Below the pieces are notes generated by a model. The model did not search any database and had not been told where the DNA came from. It saw only the letters and a list, made by a program, of their open reading frames with translations. A DNA stretch of 64,000 bases, taken from NCBI GenBank assembly GCA_021153185.1, contig JAGKTY010000002.1:61522-125521 (forward strand). The letters run 5' to 3'. Both the position numbers and the translations under genes were made by a program. Position 1 is the first letter of the stretch, and each line of letters begins with the position of its first letter. Positions 53,248-61,827 of the stretch are shown here, one piece after another. The DNA is from Lachnospiraceae bacterium (lineage in GTDB: Bacteria; Bacillota; Clostridia; Lachnospirales; Lachnospiraceae).

Positions 53248-54373
53248 ACAAATGTTAGACGAATCATTAAAAACAATTCATAATGGAGAGGTAGTCGAGG
53301 GTACAGTAATCGATGTTAAGCCGGAAGAGGCTATTTTAAACATTGGCTATAAGTCAGACGGTATTCTTACAAGAAACGAGTACACAAACGAGTCACTTGT
53401 CGATCTTACAACTGTATTACATGTAGACGACAAACTCGAAGTAAAGGTTGTAAAAGTAAACGATGGAGAAGGACAGGTTATCCTTTCTTACAAGAGACTT
53501 GCAATGGACAAAGGCAACAAACGTATCGAGGAAGCCTTCAACAACAAAGAAGTGCTCAAAGCAAAAGTTGTTCAGGTACTTGATGGCGGTTTAAGCGTAG
53601 TCGTTGATGAAGTTAGAATCTTCATTCCGGCAAGCCTTGTTTCAAACGTTTATGAGAAAGACCTTACCAAATATGCTGATCAGGAAATCGAATTCGTAAT
53701 CAGCGAGTACAATCCAAAACGTCGCCGTTATATCGGAGACCGCAGACAGCTTCTTGTTGCTAAGAAAGAGGAAATGCAGAAAGAACTGTTCGCACGCATC
53801 AATGTTGGCGATGTTGTAGAAGGAACAGTTAAAAATGTAACTGACTTTGGTGCATTCATCGATCTTGGTGGAGCAGACGGCCTTCTTCATATCTCAGAGA
53901 TGAGCTGGGGACGTGTTGAGAATCCAAAAAAAGTATTCAAAGTTGGCGATGTCGTTAAAGTATTAATCAAAGATATCGATGGCAATAAGATTGCACTGAG
54001 TGCAAAATTTGAAGACGAGAATCCTTGGAAAGATGCTACAAGCAAATATGGCATCGGCAATGTCGTAACAGGTAAGGTTGCACGTATGACAGATTTTGGT
54101 GCATTTGTTGAGTTAGAAACAGGTGTTGATGCACTTCTCCATGTATCTCAGATTTCAAAGGATCACATTGAGAAACCGGCTGATGTTCTGAAAGTTGGAC
54201 AGGAAGTAACAGCAAAGGTTGTTGACTTTAACGAAGCAGATAAGAAAATCAGCTTAAGCATCAAAGCGCTGCTTGCTCCGGAAGAGGAGAAAGAAGAAGC
54301 TGCTGCAGAAGAGTCCGATTCAGATGTTGTTTCAGTAGATATTGAGGCAGTTGCTGCTGAATCTGCAGAATAA
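53228..54373 (+). CDS. rpsA: 30S ribosomal protein S1 homologue (four S1 domains)
   Basis: 381 residues with four OB-fold S1 repeats: GEVVEGTVIDVKPEEAILNI, a weaker second near 100, GDVVEGTVKNVTDFGAFIDL near 195 and GNVVTGKVARMTDFGAFVEL near 280, plus an acidic tail. It binds mRNA at the small subunit. The ATG at 53228 has GAGGAGG upstream inside ispH. The protein is shorter than the six-repeat E. coli S1 but normal for Firmicutes. Confidence 0.93.
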   Translation: MSELTFEQMLDESLKTIHNGEVVEGTVIDVKPEEAILNIGYKSDGILTRNEYTNESLVDLTTVLHVDDKLEVKVVKVNDGEGQVILSYKRLAMDKGNKRIEEAFNNKEVLKAKVVQVLDGGLSVVVDEVRIFIPASLVSNVYEKDLTKYADQEIEFVISEYNPKRRRYIGDRRQLLVAKKEEMQKELFARINVGDVVEGTVKNVTDFGAFIDLGGADGLLHISEMSWGRVENPKKVFKVGDVVKVLIKDIDGNKIALSAKFEDENPWKDATSKYGIGNVVTGKVARMTDFGAFVELETGVDALLHVSQISKDHIEKPADVLKVGQEVTAKVVDFNEADKKISLSIKALLAPEEEKEEAAAEESDSDVVSVDIEAVAAESAE

Positions 54374-54385
54374 TAATTTAGACTT

Positions 54386-54417
54386 AAAAAGGATGCTTTT
54401 TTTAGCATCCTTTTTTT
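54386..54417 (+). terminator. Intrinsic terminator after rpsA
   Basis: AAAAAGGATGC (54386-54396) pairs with GCATCCTTTTT (54405-54415), followed by further T bases. The remaining 190 bp before the next gene show no convincing promoter. Confidence 0.92.
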
Positions 54418-54608
54418 GATAGTATGTAATGATTCAGAGCCATTCGTATTTCGGAAAACGTAACAGCATGCCTGCATGAATCGACATTTTTAGAATATAA
54501 ATGGTGAAGTAATTATATGAGCGAGGGAAAAGCATCGAAGATGTGATTTTGCGAATGGGACAATGAATCGTTACGAGGGGGTTATCAAATCATAATGGGA
54601 GAGAGTGT

Positions 54609-55391
54609 ATGACATACGATTATGAATATTTCAAAAAAGCAGTATTTGATTTGACCAAAATTGATTTAAATGCTTACAAAGAAAAGCAGATGAAGCGGCG
54701 GATTGACACTTTGATCACCAAAAACGGTATCAGTGGATATGATAATTACGTCAAGGTGCTTAAGACTGACAAAAAACTATTCGAGGAATTTGTCAATTAC
54801 CTCACAATAAATGTTTCCGAGTTTTACCGCAATCCTGACCAATGGAAACTAATGGATACGGATGTATTTCCGGAATTGATTCAGAAATTCGGTAAGAATC
54901 TCAAAATCTGGAGTGCTGCCTGTTCAACGGGAGATGAGCCGTATTCCCTTGTCATGGCGCTTTCAAAGCATTTAAATTTAAATCAGATTAAAATTTTTGC
55001 GACAGATATCGACAAACAGGTCATTGAAAAAGCAAAAGTCGGATTATACAATGCCAAGAGTATTGTAGGTGTCCCGGAAGATATGAAAAAGAAATATTTC
55101 ACGCAGGTAGGACCGTCATTCCGTGTTGCGGATGAAATTAAAGCGCGCGTTGAATTTAAAGAGCACAATTTGCTCAAGGATGCGTATCCGACAAACTGCG
55201 ATTTGATTGTATGCCGTAATGTTCTGATTTATTTTACCGAGGAAGCAAAAGACGAGATTTTCCGCAAATTTTATCAATCCTTAAAGCCGGGCGGGGTTTT
55301 GTTTATTGGTAGTACAGAGCAGATTATCAATTATAAAGAGATTGGTTTCGAACGGCATAGTTCGTTCTTTTATCAGAAACCGAAAGGATAA
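54609..55391 (+). CDS. cheR: CheR-type protein-glutamate methyltransferase
   Basis: 260 residues. The N-terminal helical CheR domain and the SAM-binding domain are both present: NVSEFYRNPDQW near 71, AACSTGDEPYSL near 103, ATDIDK near 140, and DLIVCRNVLIYF near 200. It methylates glutamates of chemoreceptors. No other chemotaxis gene is adjacent, but the RelA/SpoT-domain gene begins 12 nt after its stop, so the two are cotranscribed. The substrate in this setting is uncertain. Confidence 0.9.
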   Translation: MTYDYEYFKKAVFDLTKIDLNAYKEKQMKRRIDTLITKNGISGYDNYVKVLKTDKKLFEEFVNYLTINVSEFYRNPDQWKLMDTDVFPELIQKFGKNLKIWSAACSTGDEPYSLVMALSKHLNLNQIKIFATDIDKQVIEKAKVGLYNAKSIVGVPEDMKKKYFTQVGPSFRVADEIKARVEFKEHNLLKDAYPTNCDLIVCRNVLIYFTEEAKDEIFRKFYQSLKPGGVLFIGSTEQIINYKEIGFERHSSFFYQKPKG

Positions 55392-55403
55392 AGGGGGTTA
55401 TCG

Positions 55404-57254
55404 TTGACAGGTTACGATGAGTTGGAGGTTACGCTTGCGGGTGCGCTTGGCACACTCGAGAGCATACTAAAAGAAAAATTAGATAATTACGGGATTTACT
55501 ATCGTATGTTTTCACGCATTAAGAGCGGAGAGTCTATCCGTAAAAAGCTGGAAGCGGAGCGATACATACGCAATCCGGATAAAATGCTGCGCGATGTGCT
55601 TGGAATCCGTATTATTTTGTATTATCAGGATGATATTGAAGTATGCAAACATATTTTTGAACGATTCCTGACCAATGTTTCATGGAAACACTCAGAAAGT
55701 GATGCCAATACATTTGATGCAACCAAGAATAACGGAATTTTTATGCTTCCCGGTTTTATCCGCAATGTCGTTGACCCAGTGATTGCGGGGCTTCGTATTG
55801 CGCCGACATTTGAAGTACAGATTCGCACGGTGTTTTTTGAAGGCTGGCATGAAGCGGAGCATGACATGCGTTATAAGGAACAGCAGATCTGGGCATCGAT
55901 GTATCGGGAGTCCAGAAGGCTCAATAGTGTTCTTGCGACGCTGGAGATGTGCGACCAGTATATGATTAATCTGTTTGATGATGTCGGTCACGATTTTTAT
56001 AAGAACCAAAATTGGGGACAGATGATTCGTTACAGATACCGTCTCAAAACGCTCAACGGAGATTTGGACGAAGAGCTTGAGCGCATGATTTGTCCGGAGC
56101 TTGGAAAAAGAATTTTTAAGTTCAACAAGATTGATTTGGTTGAGATGGTCCCCAAATACGGTCTTAATATTTTGGATGCCAATGTCATCGTCTTTCTGGT
56201 GAATGAATACTTATCAGACAAACCGTATTATGAAGAGGGCATTAAGAAACGTTTTGAAACGATCAAACGCAATCGGAGCAAGCGGATTGAGGCACAAAAG
56301 GATAGCGAAATTGTGGCACTTCAGAGCGAAAAAGCATTTGATGCAAAGGTTTTCCTTGATTTATCGCTCCAGCCAATGCAGGAAGCATTTGCCAAACTGA
56401 CGACGCAGACCTATGATTGGCTTTCGTCTGAATTGTCTGAGCTTTTTCCGGACCAGTTCGCAGGTGAAATGCATCCGATAAATTTGCAAAGACAAGGTGT
56501 GATTTCTTATTTTGAATACAATGATGATACATATACAATGATGGCAGAGCTTTCCTATATTGCGACAGATGAGCCGGGAAAAGTATGGCTCACAACGCTT
56601 CAATGCTATCCGAAAGGGGAAGCGCTCATGCTTCACTGCAAAAATGAGCAAATCAGATCGACCAAAGCGGGTGCGGCAGTCATGCTGTATAACCGGCCGA
56701 AGATTTATGTAGAGATTGCGAGAAATATCGGCATTTGTGATACAAGGAAGCTGACAAACGGTGTGGTCCGCCTTCCGGAAATGACGGCAGAGGCATTTAA
56801 AGCACTTGTAGAGGATAAAGAGCGCAGGTTCCCGGTGGTCCTTCTTTCGGCTCCATCGGAGGAAGAAGTGGCGCAGCACGATTCCTGTTATGGCAGACTG
56901 GTTGATTACACCAAGAATCCAAAGATGCCGGGGCAGAATAATCTGATGCGCAAGGTTGGTTATGTCTGTCATGTCGTATATGCGGTCGGGCAGGAAGCTG
57001 ATGAGATTGCGATGCTTCTCGGAGAAGATACGGAGGCATATCGCAATGGCGTGCGGTTTTTCGGAAGCGGATTTTCCTTCCGGGAGCGCTCAAATTATGT
57101 GTGCTTTACAGAGAAACAAATATTGGAAAAACCAAAAGATATTTATGCGCTTCGCACGAAACCGCCATATTATTACCAGACGGTTTCCGGACCGGATGCA
57201 GTGCGGCATGAGCTTATCAAACATGTATACCAGCATATTTTGGAGATGAATTAA
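55404..57254 (+). CDS. RelA/SpoT-domain protein with large C-terminal region of unknown function
   Basis: 616 residues. Residues 1-215 form a RelA/SpoT nucleotidyltransferase domain: RIKSGESIRKKLE (38-50), the acidic site DVLGIRII (64-71) and FEVQIRTVFFEGWHEAEHD (136-154), with Glu 150 and 152. The glycine-rich Tyr loop (normally GYxSxH) between these is not recognisable; the stretch 108-130 reads KNNGIFMLPGFIRNVVDPV. The C-terminal 350 residues match no domain I know; VVLLSAPSEEE near 475 and VGYVCHVVYAVG near 515 suggest an alpha/beta fold. The start is TTG after AGGGGG. The activity, (p)ppGpp synthesis or nucleotide transfer to another target, is open. Confidence 0.75.
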   Translation: MTGYDELEVTLAGALGTLESILKEKLDNYGIYYRMFSRIKSGESIRKKLEAERYIRNPDKMLRDVLGIRIILYYQDDIEVCKHIFERFLTNVSWKHSESDANTFDATKNNGIFMLPGFIRNVVDPVIAGLRIAPTFEVQIRTVFFEGWHEAEHDMRYKEQQIWASMYRESRRLNSVLATLEMCDQYMINLFDDVGHDFYKNQNWGQMIRYRYRLKTLNGDLDEELERMICPELGKRIFKFNKIDLVEMVPKYGLNILDANVIVFLVNEYLSDKPYYEEGIKKRFETIKRNRSKRIEAQKDSEIVALQSEKAFDAKVFLDLSLQPMQEAFAKLTTQTYDWLSSELSELFPDQFAGEMHPINLQRQGVISYFEYNDDTYTMMAELSYIATDEPGKVWLTTLQCYPKGEALMLHCKNEQIRSTKAGAAVMLYNRPKIYVEIARNIGICDTRKLTNGVVRLPEMTAEAFKALVEDKERRFPVVLLSAPSEEEVAQHDSCYGRLVDYTKNPKMPGQNNLMRKVGYVCHVVYAVGQEADEIAMLLGEDTEAYRNGVRFFGSGFSFRERSNYVCFTEKQILEKPKDIYALRTKPPYYYQTVSGPDAVRHELIKHVYQHILEMN

Positions 57255-57306
57255 GTATGTAAAGGCAGACATCCTGTCAATGTGAATAAGTTTAGATGAC
57301 ATTTTG

Positions 57307-57343
57307 AGACCTCAGTATTGGTAATCGTACTGAGGTCTTTTTC
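57307..57343 (+). terminator. Intrinsic terminator after the RelA/SpoT-domain gene
   Basis: AGACCTCAGTA (57307-57317) pairs with TACTGAGGTCT (57328-57338), followed by TTTT. Confidence 0.92.
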
Positions 57344-57356
57344 TGCTTATACTGTT

Positions 57357-57423
57357 AAATAAGCCCCGCAAGGAAAAATGAGCGAGGCTGGGAGAACCAA
57401 AACCATGAAATAAGCCCCGCAAG
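57357..57423. repeat. 16-bp direct repeat
   Basis: AAATAAGCCCCGCAAG occurs at 57357-57372 and exactly again at 57408-57423, 51 bp apart, in a noncoding gap. After the first copy a weak inverted partner (GCGAGGCT, 57383-57390) lies nearby. Confidence 0.7.
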
Positions 57424-57453
57424 CAAAATACAAGAATTGTTTATATACGAAAC

Positions 57454-57479
57454 AAAGGCAGCCGACCGGCTGCCTTTTT
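57454..57479. terminator. Bidirectional terminator-type hairpin before the minus-strand gene
   Basis: AAAGGCAGCC (57454-57463) pairs with GGCTGCCTTT (57468-57477) around GACC, with T runs on both strands. It serves the minus-strand exonuclease gene that ends at 57493. Confidence 0.85.
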
Positions 57480-57492
57480 AACTTCAAATCTT

Positions 57493-58587
57493 TTATCCAA
57501 GCATCTTACCGACAAGGTGTGCCGCGTATGTTTGGAAGCTTTCCTGCGATTTTTTGAATTCACCTGTCAATTCAAAATAGGCTTCTTTCGCATCATAATC
57601 TGTTTTGAATACCGGTTCAAAAATGCAATCATATTGCGGCAGAAAGACGCCTTCCTTCCGTGTATAACATGTGCGTGCAGTTGCCGGTTTGCGGAACTCC
57701 TTGCTGACATACCCGGCAACGGATTTGTGAAGTGAAATGTCCTCGTTTGGAAGATAATAGTAGTCTTTGTAATTGTCATAAAAGTATTTGAATTCCCCGC
57801 GCACAATCGGAACTTTAATAAATGCTTCGTCGCCGGTGACACTGAGCGCACAGCCAAGGTAGCCGAGCGTCAGCTGACGTGGGAGTGGCGCGTTCAGGCG
57901 CATTTTGATTAAGACCTCTTCTTTGGTGTTGCCAAAATAATCCTTATATTTATTTGATTGCACCTTTACGACGCGGAAATCCATCTTTGAAAGGTCATGA
58001 TAGGCAATCAAATCGGTAAGGCGCATCATACCGCGCATATCATCGGCGTTGTGCAGAAGCAGTACATTGTAGGCATAGCTGCTTTTGGTCGCGCAATAGT
58101 CGTTGTAAATGCTGATCAGTTCCCCACCATGGAACTTGTCGTCACGCTCGATGTCCAGGAATTGTTCAACTGTCTTTTGCTTGCAGTTTTCAAGCCCCAG
58201 CAATTTTTTGAACGGAGAAATACATTTGTAGAGGTCGATGCTTGTAAGCCCGTCAAGCGGCGATTGTAAACCAAATTGTTTGCACTTGTTTTTGAGATAT
58301 GGGATATCGAAATTGTCGCCATTGTAGGTGATAATCGTCTTTTTCCCCTGCAGCAAGGAAAGAAAGGCTTGCAAAATCTGCGCCTGCTGCGTCGGATTTT
58401 CACTCATGAGCTGGATGATTTTCCATTCTGTTTCGTATACGATACACCCAATCATATAAAGTGCACTTGTTTTGGTGGTAAAACCCGTTGTTTCTATATC
58501 GACAAACAAAATCTCTTCTTTTTTTCCAAGTTTCTCTAACGGATACATACACAAAGATGTATCTAATGCTGCTTCAATTCGTTTCAT
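57493..58587 (-). CDS. YprB-like RNase H-fold exonuclease-domain protein
   Basis: 364 residues. The DEDD-type exonuclease motifs are visible: FVDIETTGF near 30 (DxE), TYNGDNFDIPYL near 90 and LLHNADDMRGM near 177 (HxAxxD). The C-terminal part is of unknown function. This matches YprB-like proteins of Firmicutes, presumed 3'-5' exonucleases acting on DNA or RNA; the role is unknown. The start follows AAAGGATAATCCT on the minus strand. It is convergent with the RelA/SpoT-domain gene. Confidence 0.85.
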   Translation of the reverse strand: MKRIEAALDTSLCMYPLEKLGKKEEILFVDIETTGFTTKTSALYMIGCIVYETEWKIIQLMSENPTQQAQILQAFLSLLQGKKTIITYNGDNFDIPYLKNKCKQFGLQSPLDGLTSIDLYKCISPFKKLLGLENCKQKTVEQFLDIERDDKFHGGELISIYNDYCATKSSYAYNVLLLHNADDMRGMMRLTDLIAYHDLSKMDFRVVKVQSNKYKDYFGNTKEEVLIKMRLNAPLPRQLTLGYLGCALSVTGDEAFIKVPIVRGEFKYFYDNYKDYYYLPNEDISLHKSVAGYVSKEFRKPATARTCYTRKEGVFLPQYDCIFEPVFKTDYDAKEAYFELTGEFKKSQESFQTYAAHLVGKMLG

Positions 58588-58930
58588 AGGATAATCCTTT
58601 CAGGAAATTCGTGGAAATGATTGCAGCCATGGAGCATTATAGGATAAAATGGCTGCAACCGTTTTTGCTTTGCGTATGGCTATATCATAGCATATTTGCC
58701 GCTTTGACACCATCCTTGTTTTGGCATGATTTTCTGTCATGCCTTTCGTAAAATCAAATGTACGGATTTGACCGGGTGGATTGTCGCAATAGAAATATCT
58801 GTTACAACTTGTGTTTTCTTTCGGGAAATAGTAAAATATGAATGACTGTTGTATGCGCGCAAAGATGATAGGTGCATACAAAAAACAGATACGAAATCTT
58901 GTGACGATTCAGTATGGAAAAGAGGAAAAA
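58588..58930. other. Divergent intergenic region between the exonuclease gene and rnfC
   Basis: 343 bp without a supported gene. It holds an inverted repeat TTGCAGCCAT/ATGGCTGCAA (58621-58630 and 58649-58658) close to the minus-strand gene, and a small hairpin GGCATGA/TCATGCC (58723-58743). A candidate rnf promoter lies at 58809-58837. Confidence 0.6.
58809..58837 (+). promoter_or_regulatory. Candidate promoter of the rnf operon
   Basis: TTGTGT (58809-58814), a 17 bp spacer, and TAAAAT (58832-58837), about 95 bp before the rnfC start. Confidence 0.5.
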
Positions 58931-60250
58931 ATGGGTGTAAAACTTACGTTTCAGGGTGGAATTCATCCGTATGATGGCAAAGATTTGAGTAAAGATAAGC
59001 CAATTACCGATGTTTTGCCAAAAGGCGATTTGGTATATCCGCTGTCGCAGCACATCGGTGCGCCTGCCGAGCCGGTTGTCGCAAAAGGCGACCATGTACT
59101 GACCGGACAGCTCATCGCAAAAGCCGGTGGGTTTGTGTCGGCACCGATTTATGCATCGGTTTCCGGTACGGTGAAGGCGATTGAGCCGCGCAGAACGGTT
59201 GTAGGAGACAATGTGAATTCGATTGTTATCGAAAATGATGGCCTTTATGAAGAAGTAGAATATGAGCCGGCTGAGCTTTCTGCGCTTTCAAAGGAAGAAA
59301 TTATCGCGCGTGTGCAAAAGGGCGGCGTTGTCGGTATGGGTGGCGCAGGCTTTCCGACGCATGTCAAACTCTCACCTAAGGAGCCGGATAAAATTGATTT
59401 TGTCATTGTGAACTGTGCAGAGTGTGAGCCGTACCTTACGAGTGATTACAGGTGTATGATTGAGACGCCTGAAAAAATCATTCGCGGACTGAAGTGTTCG
59501 CTTGCCCTGTTCGACAATGCAGTCGGTATTCTTGCGGTTGAGGACAACAAAAAGGACTGTGTGGAGATTTTTAAAAAGCTGACAAAAGACGAAGACCGCA
59601 TCCTTGTCAGACAGCTCAAGACAAAATACCCACAGGGAGCAGAGAGACAGCTCATCTATGCTTCCACAGGCAGAAAAATTGATTCGACAATGCTTCCGGC
59701 AGATGCGGGCTGCGTGGTGAACAATGTCGATACCGTGATTGCGATCGGCAATGCGGTAATCGAAGGCAAACCGCTGATGCACCGTATCGTTACGGTAACA
59801 GGAGATGCCATAAACGATCCGAGGAATTTCCGCGTCCGCATCGGTACGAATTACCATGAGCTTGTTGAGGAAGCGGGCGGCTTTAAGGCACAGCCTGAAA
59901 AGATAGTATCCGGCGGACCGATGATGGGATTTGGTATTTTTGATCTGGATGTTCCGACGACTAAGACAGCAAGTGCACTGCTTTGCATGCTGCATGATGA
60001 TGTCAGTGCTTCGGAGCCTTCTGCATGTATCAACTGCGGAATGTGTGTAGAGGCGTGTCCGGGCCGCGTCGTTCCGGCGAGACTTGCTACTTATGCAGAA
60101 AATGGTAATAAAGAAGCGTTTGTTGAAAACAATGGTATGGAATGCTGTGAATGCGGCTGCTGCAGTTTTGTCTGTCCGGCAAAGAGACCGCTGACACAGG
60201 ATATTAAATCAATGCGTAAGATGGTTCTTGCGGATCGAAGAAAAAAATAG
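58931..60250 (+). CDS. rnfC: Rnf complex subunit RnfC
   Basis: 439 residues. It is the peripheral NADH/flavin-binding subunit: the SLBB-like N-terminal part, GMGGAGFPTHVKL near 138 (FMN/NAD site), and two [4Fe-4S] motifs CINCGMCVEACP and CCECGCCSFVCP near 370-415. The Rnf complex moves electrons between reduced ferredoxin and NAD+ while pumping Na+ or H+. The ATG at 58931 has AGAGGA upstream; the in-frame codons before it (from 58838) lack support. Confidence 0.95.
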   Translation: MGVKLTFQGGIHPYDGKDLSKDKPITDVLPKGDLVYPLSQHIGAPAEPVVAKGDHVLTGQLIAKAGGFVSAPIYASVSGTVKAIEPRRTVVGDNVNSIVIENDGLYEEVEYEPAELSALSKEEIIARVQKGGVVGMGGAGFPTHVKLSPKEPDKIDFVIVNCAECEPYLTSDYRCMIETPEKIIRGLKCSLALFDNAVGILAVEDNKKDCVEIFKKLTKDEDRILVRQLKTKYPQGAERQLIYASTGRKIDSTMLPADAGCVVNNVDTVIAIGNAVIEGKPLMHRIVTVTGDAINDPRNFRVRIGTNYHELVEEAGGFKAQPEKIVSGGPMMGFGIFDLDVPTTKTASALLCMLHDDVSASEPSACINCGMCVEACPGRVVPARLATYAENGNKEAFVENNGMECCECGCCSFVCPAKRPLTQDIKSMRKMVLADRRKK

Positions 60251-60259
60251 GAGGTCACA

Positions 60260-61204
60260 ATGGAGAATAAGATGAAAGTATCGTCTAATCCGCATATCAG
60301 ATCGTTTTTGACGACGCAGAAGATTATGCTTTGTGTGATCATTGCACTTCTTCCTGCCGCAGGATTTGGCGTATATAATTTTGGACTGTCAGCACTCGTT
60401 TTGATTGTAGTCACAATCGCATCCGCAGTGCTCTCAGAGTTATTGTTTAATTTGATTTGTCATAGAAAGGCAACCATCAGCGATTTGTCGGCGGTTGTCA
60501 CGGGATTGCTGCTTGCACTCAATCTGCCGCCGAAGGCACCTTGGTGGATCGGTGTGATTGGCGCGGCATTTGCGATTATCGTCGTCAAAATGCTCTTTGG
60601 CGGTCTCGGACAGAACTTTATGAACCCGGCACTTGGCGCGCGATGTTTTCTGCTCATTTCGTTTACATCCATCATGACCGATTTTGATTGTGATGCATAC
60701 ACGGGTGCGACACCGCTTGCACTTGTAAAGAGCGGCAAGGGTGTAAATGTATTTGATATGGTTATCGGCAAGACGGCAGGAACAATCGGCGAGACGAGTA
60801 TGATTGCCCTTGTGTTTGGTGCATGTTTCTTATTGCTCCTTGGCGTCATTGATTTGCGGATCCCGGGCAGCTACATTGTGACATTTGTGATCTTCATCAC
60901 ATTGTTTGGCGGGCGCGGACTAGACTTTGGATACATCTCAGCACAGCTTGCCGGCGGCGGACTGATGCTTGGTGCATTCTTTATGGCAACAGACTATGTG
61001 ACAAGGCCTATCACGCCAAAGGGCCAGATTGTATTTGGTATATTACTTGGTATTTTGACGGGTGTTTTCCGTATTTTCGGCGCTTCGGCGGAGGGTGTTT
61101 CCTATGCAATCATCATTGGCAATCTGCTGACACCGCTTATTGAAAAAGTCACGATGCCAACTCCTTTTGGACAAAAGAAAGTGAAAGGAGGGAAAACGGC
61201 ATGA
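60260..61204 (+). CDS. rnfD: Rnf complex subunit RnfD
   Basis: 314 residues, about nine membrane helices. The covalent FMN attachment site (TGAT in DAYTGATPLA, Thr 151) is present. NqrB/RnfD family. It sits in the membrane with RnfA and RnfE. It overlaps the rnfG start by four bases (ATGA), and GGAGG precedes its own start. Confidence 0.96.
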   Translation: MENKMKVSSNPHIRSFLTTQKIMLCVIIALLPAAGFGVYNFGLSALVLIVVTIASAVLSELLFNLICHRKATISDLSAVVTGLLLALNLPPKAPWWIGVIGAAFAIIVVKMLFGGLGQNFMNPALGARCFLLISFTSIMTDFDCDAYTGATPLALVKSGKGVNVFDMVIGKTAGTIGETSMIALVFGACFLLLLGVIDLRIPGSYIVTFVIFITLFGGRGLDFGYISAQLAGGGLMLGAFFMATDYVTRPITPKGQIVFGILLGILTGVFRIFGASAEGVSYAIIIGNLLTPLIEKVTMPTPFGQKKVKGGKTA

Positions 61205-61827
61205 AAGAAATGATAAAAAATGCAGCCATATTGTTTGCAATTACGCTCGTTGCCGGATGTCTTCTCGGACTTGTAAACGAAGTGACAAAGGACCCGATTG
61301 CGGAGCAGCAGCTGAAAGCCAAAAACGAGGCATGCAAAAATGTCTTTCAGGATGCTGAGCGCTTTGAAGTGATTTCTACATCGCCTGATCTTGCACCGGA
61401 AGCACTTACGGGTATGCTGTCAGAGCAGGGATATGATGTATCGCTTGACGAAATCGCAGCAGCACTTGACGGAAGCGGAACATGCCTTGGATATGTCGTG
61501 ACTGTCACGGATCATGAAGGGTATGGCGGAGATATCCAGTTCTCTGTCGGTGTTCGAAACGAAGGGATTGTCAATGGTATTTCGATTCTCAAAATTTCTG
61601 AGACGGCAGGTCTTGGTATGAGAGCGGAGACGGATTTGAAACCGCAGTTTGAAAACAAACCGGTGACAACCTTTACGTATACAAAGACGGGTGCAGCATC
61701 AGACAGCGAGATTGACGCCATTTCCGGTGCGACCATTACGACAAATGCCGTTATAAATGGTGTGAATGCAGCTTTAACCGTATATGAAAACGCATTGGCA
61801 GGCCAGGGAGGTGCATCAAATGAATAA
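61201..61827 (+). CDS. rnfG: Rnf complex subunit RnfG
   Basis: 208 residues. One N-terminal membrane segment (about 7-25) and an extracytoplasmic FMN-binding domain with SGATITTNAV, Thr 178 being the covalent flavin site. It carries electrons between RnfD and other flavins. The stop overlaps the rnfE start by 8 nt. AAAGGAGGG lies in the rnfD end. Confidence 0.96.
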   Translation: MKEMIKNAAILFAITLVAGCLLGLVNEVTKDPIAEQQLKAKNEACKNVFQDAERFEVISTSPDLAPEALTGMLSEQGYDVSLDEIAAALDGSGTCLGYVVTVTDHEGYGGDIQFSVGVRNEGIVNGISILKISETAGLGMRAETDLKPQFENKPVTTFTYTKTGAASDSEIDAISGATITTNAVINGVNAALTVYENALAGQGGASNE

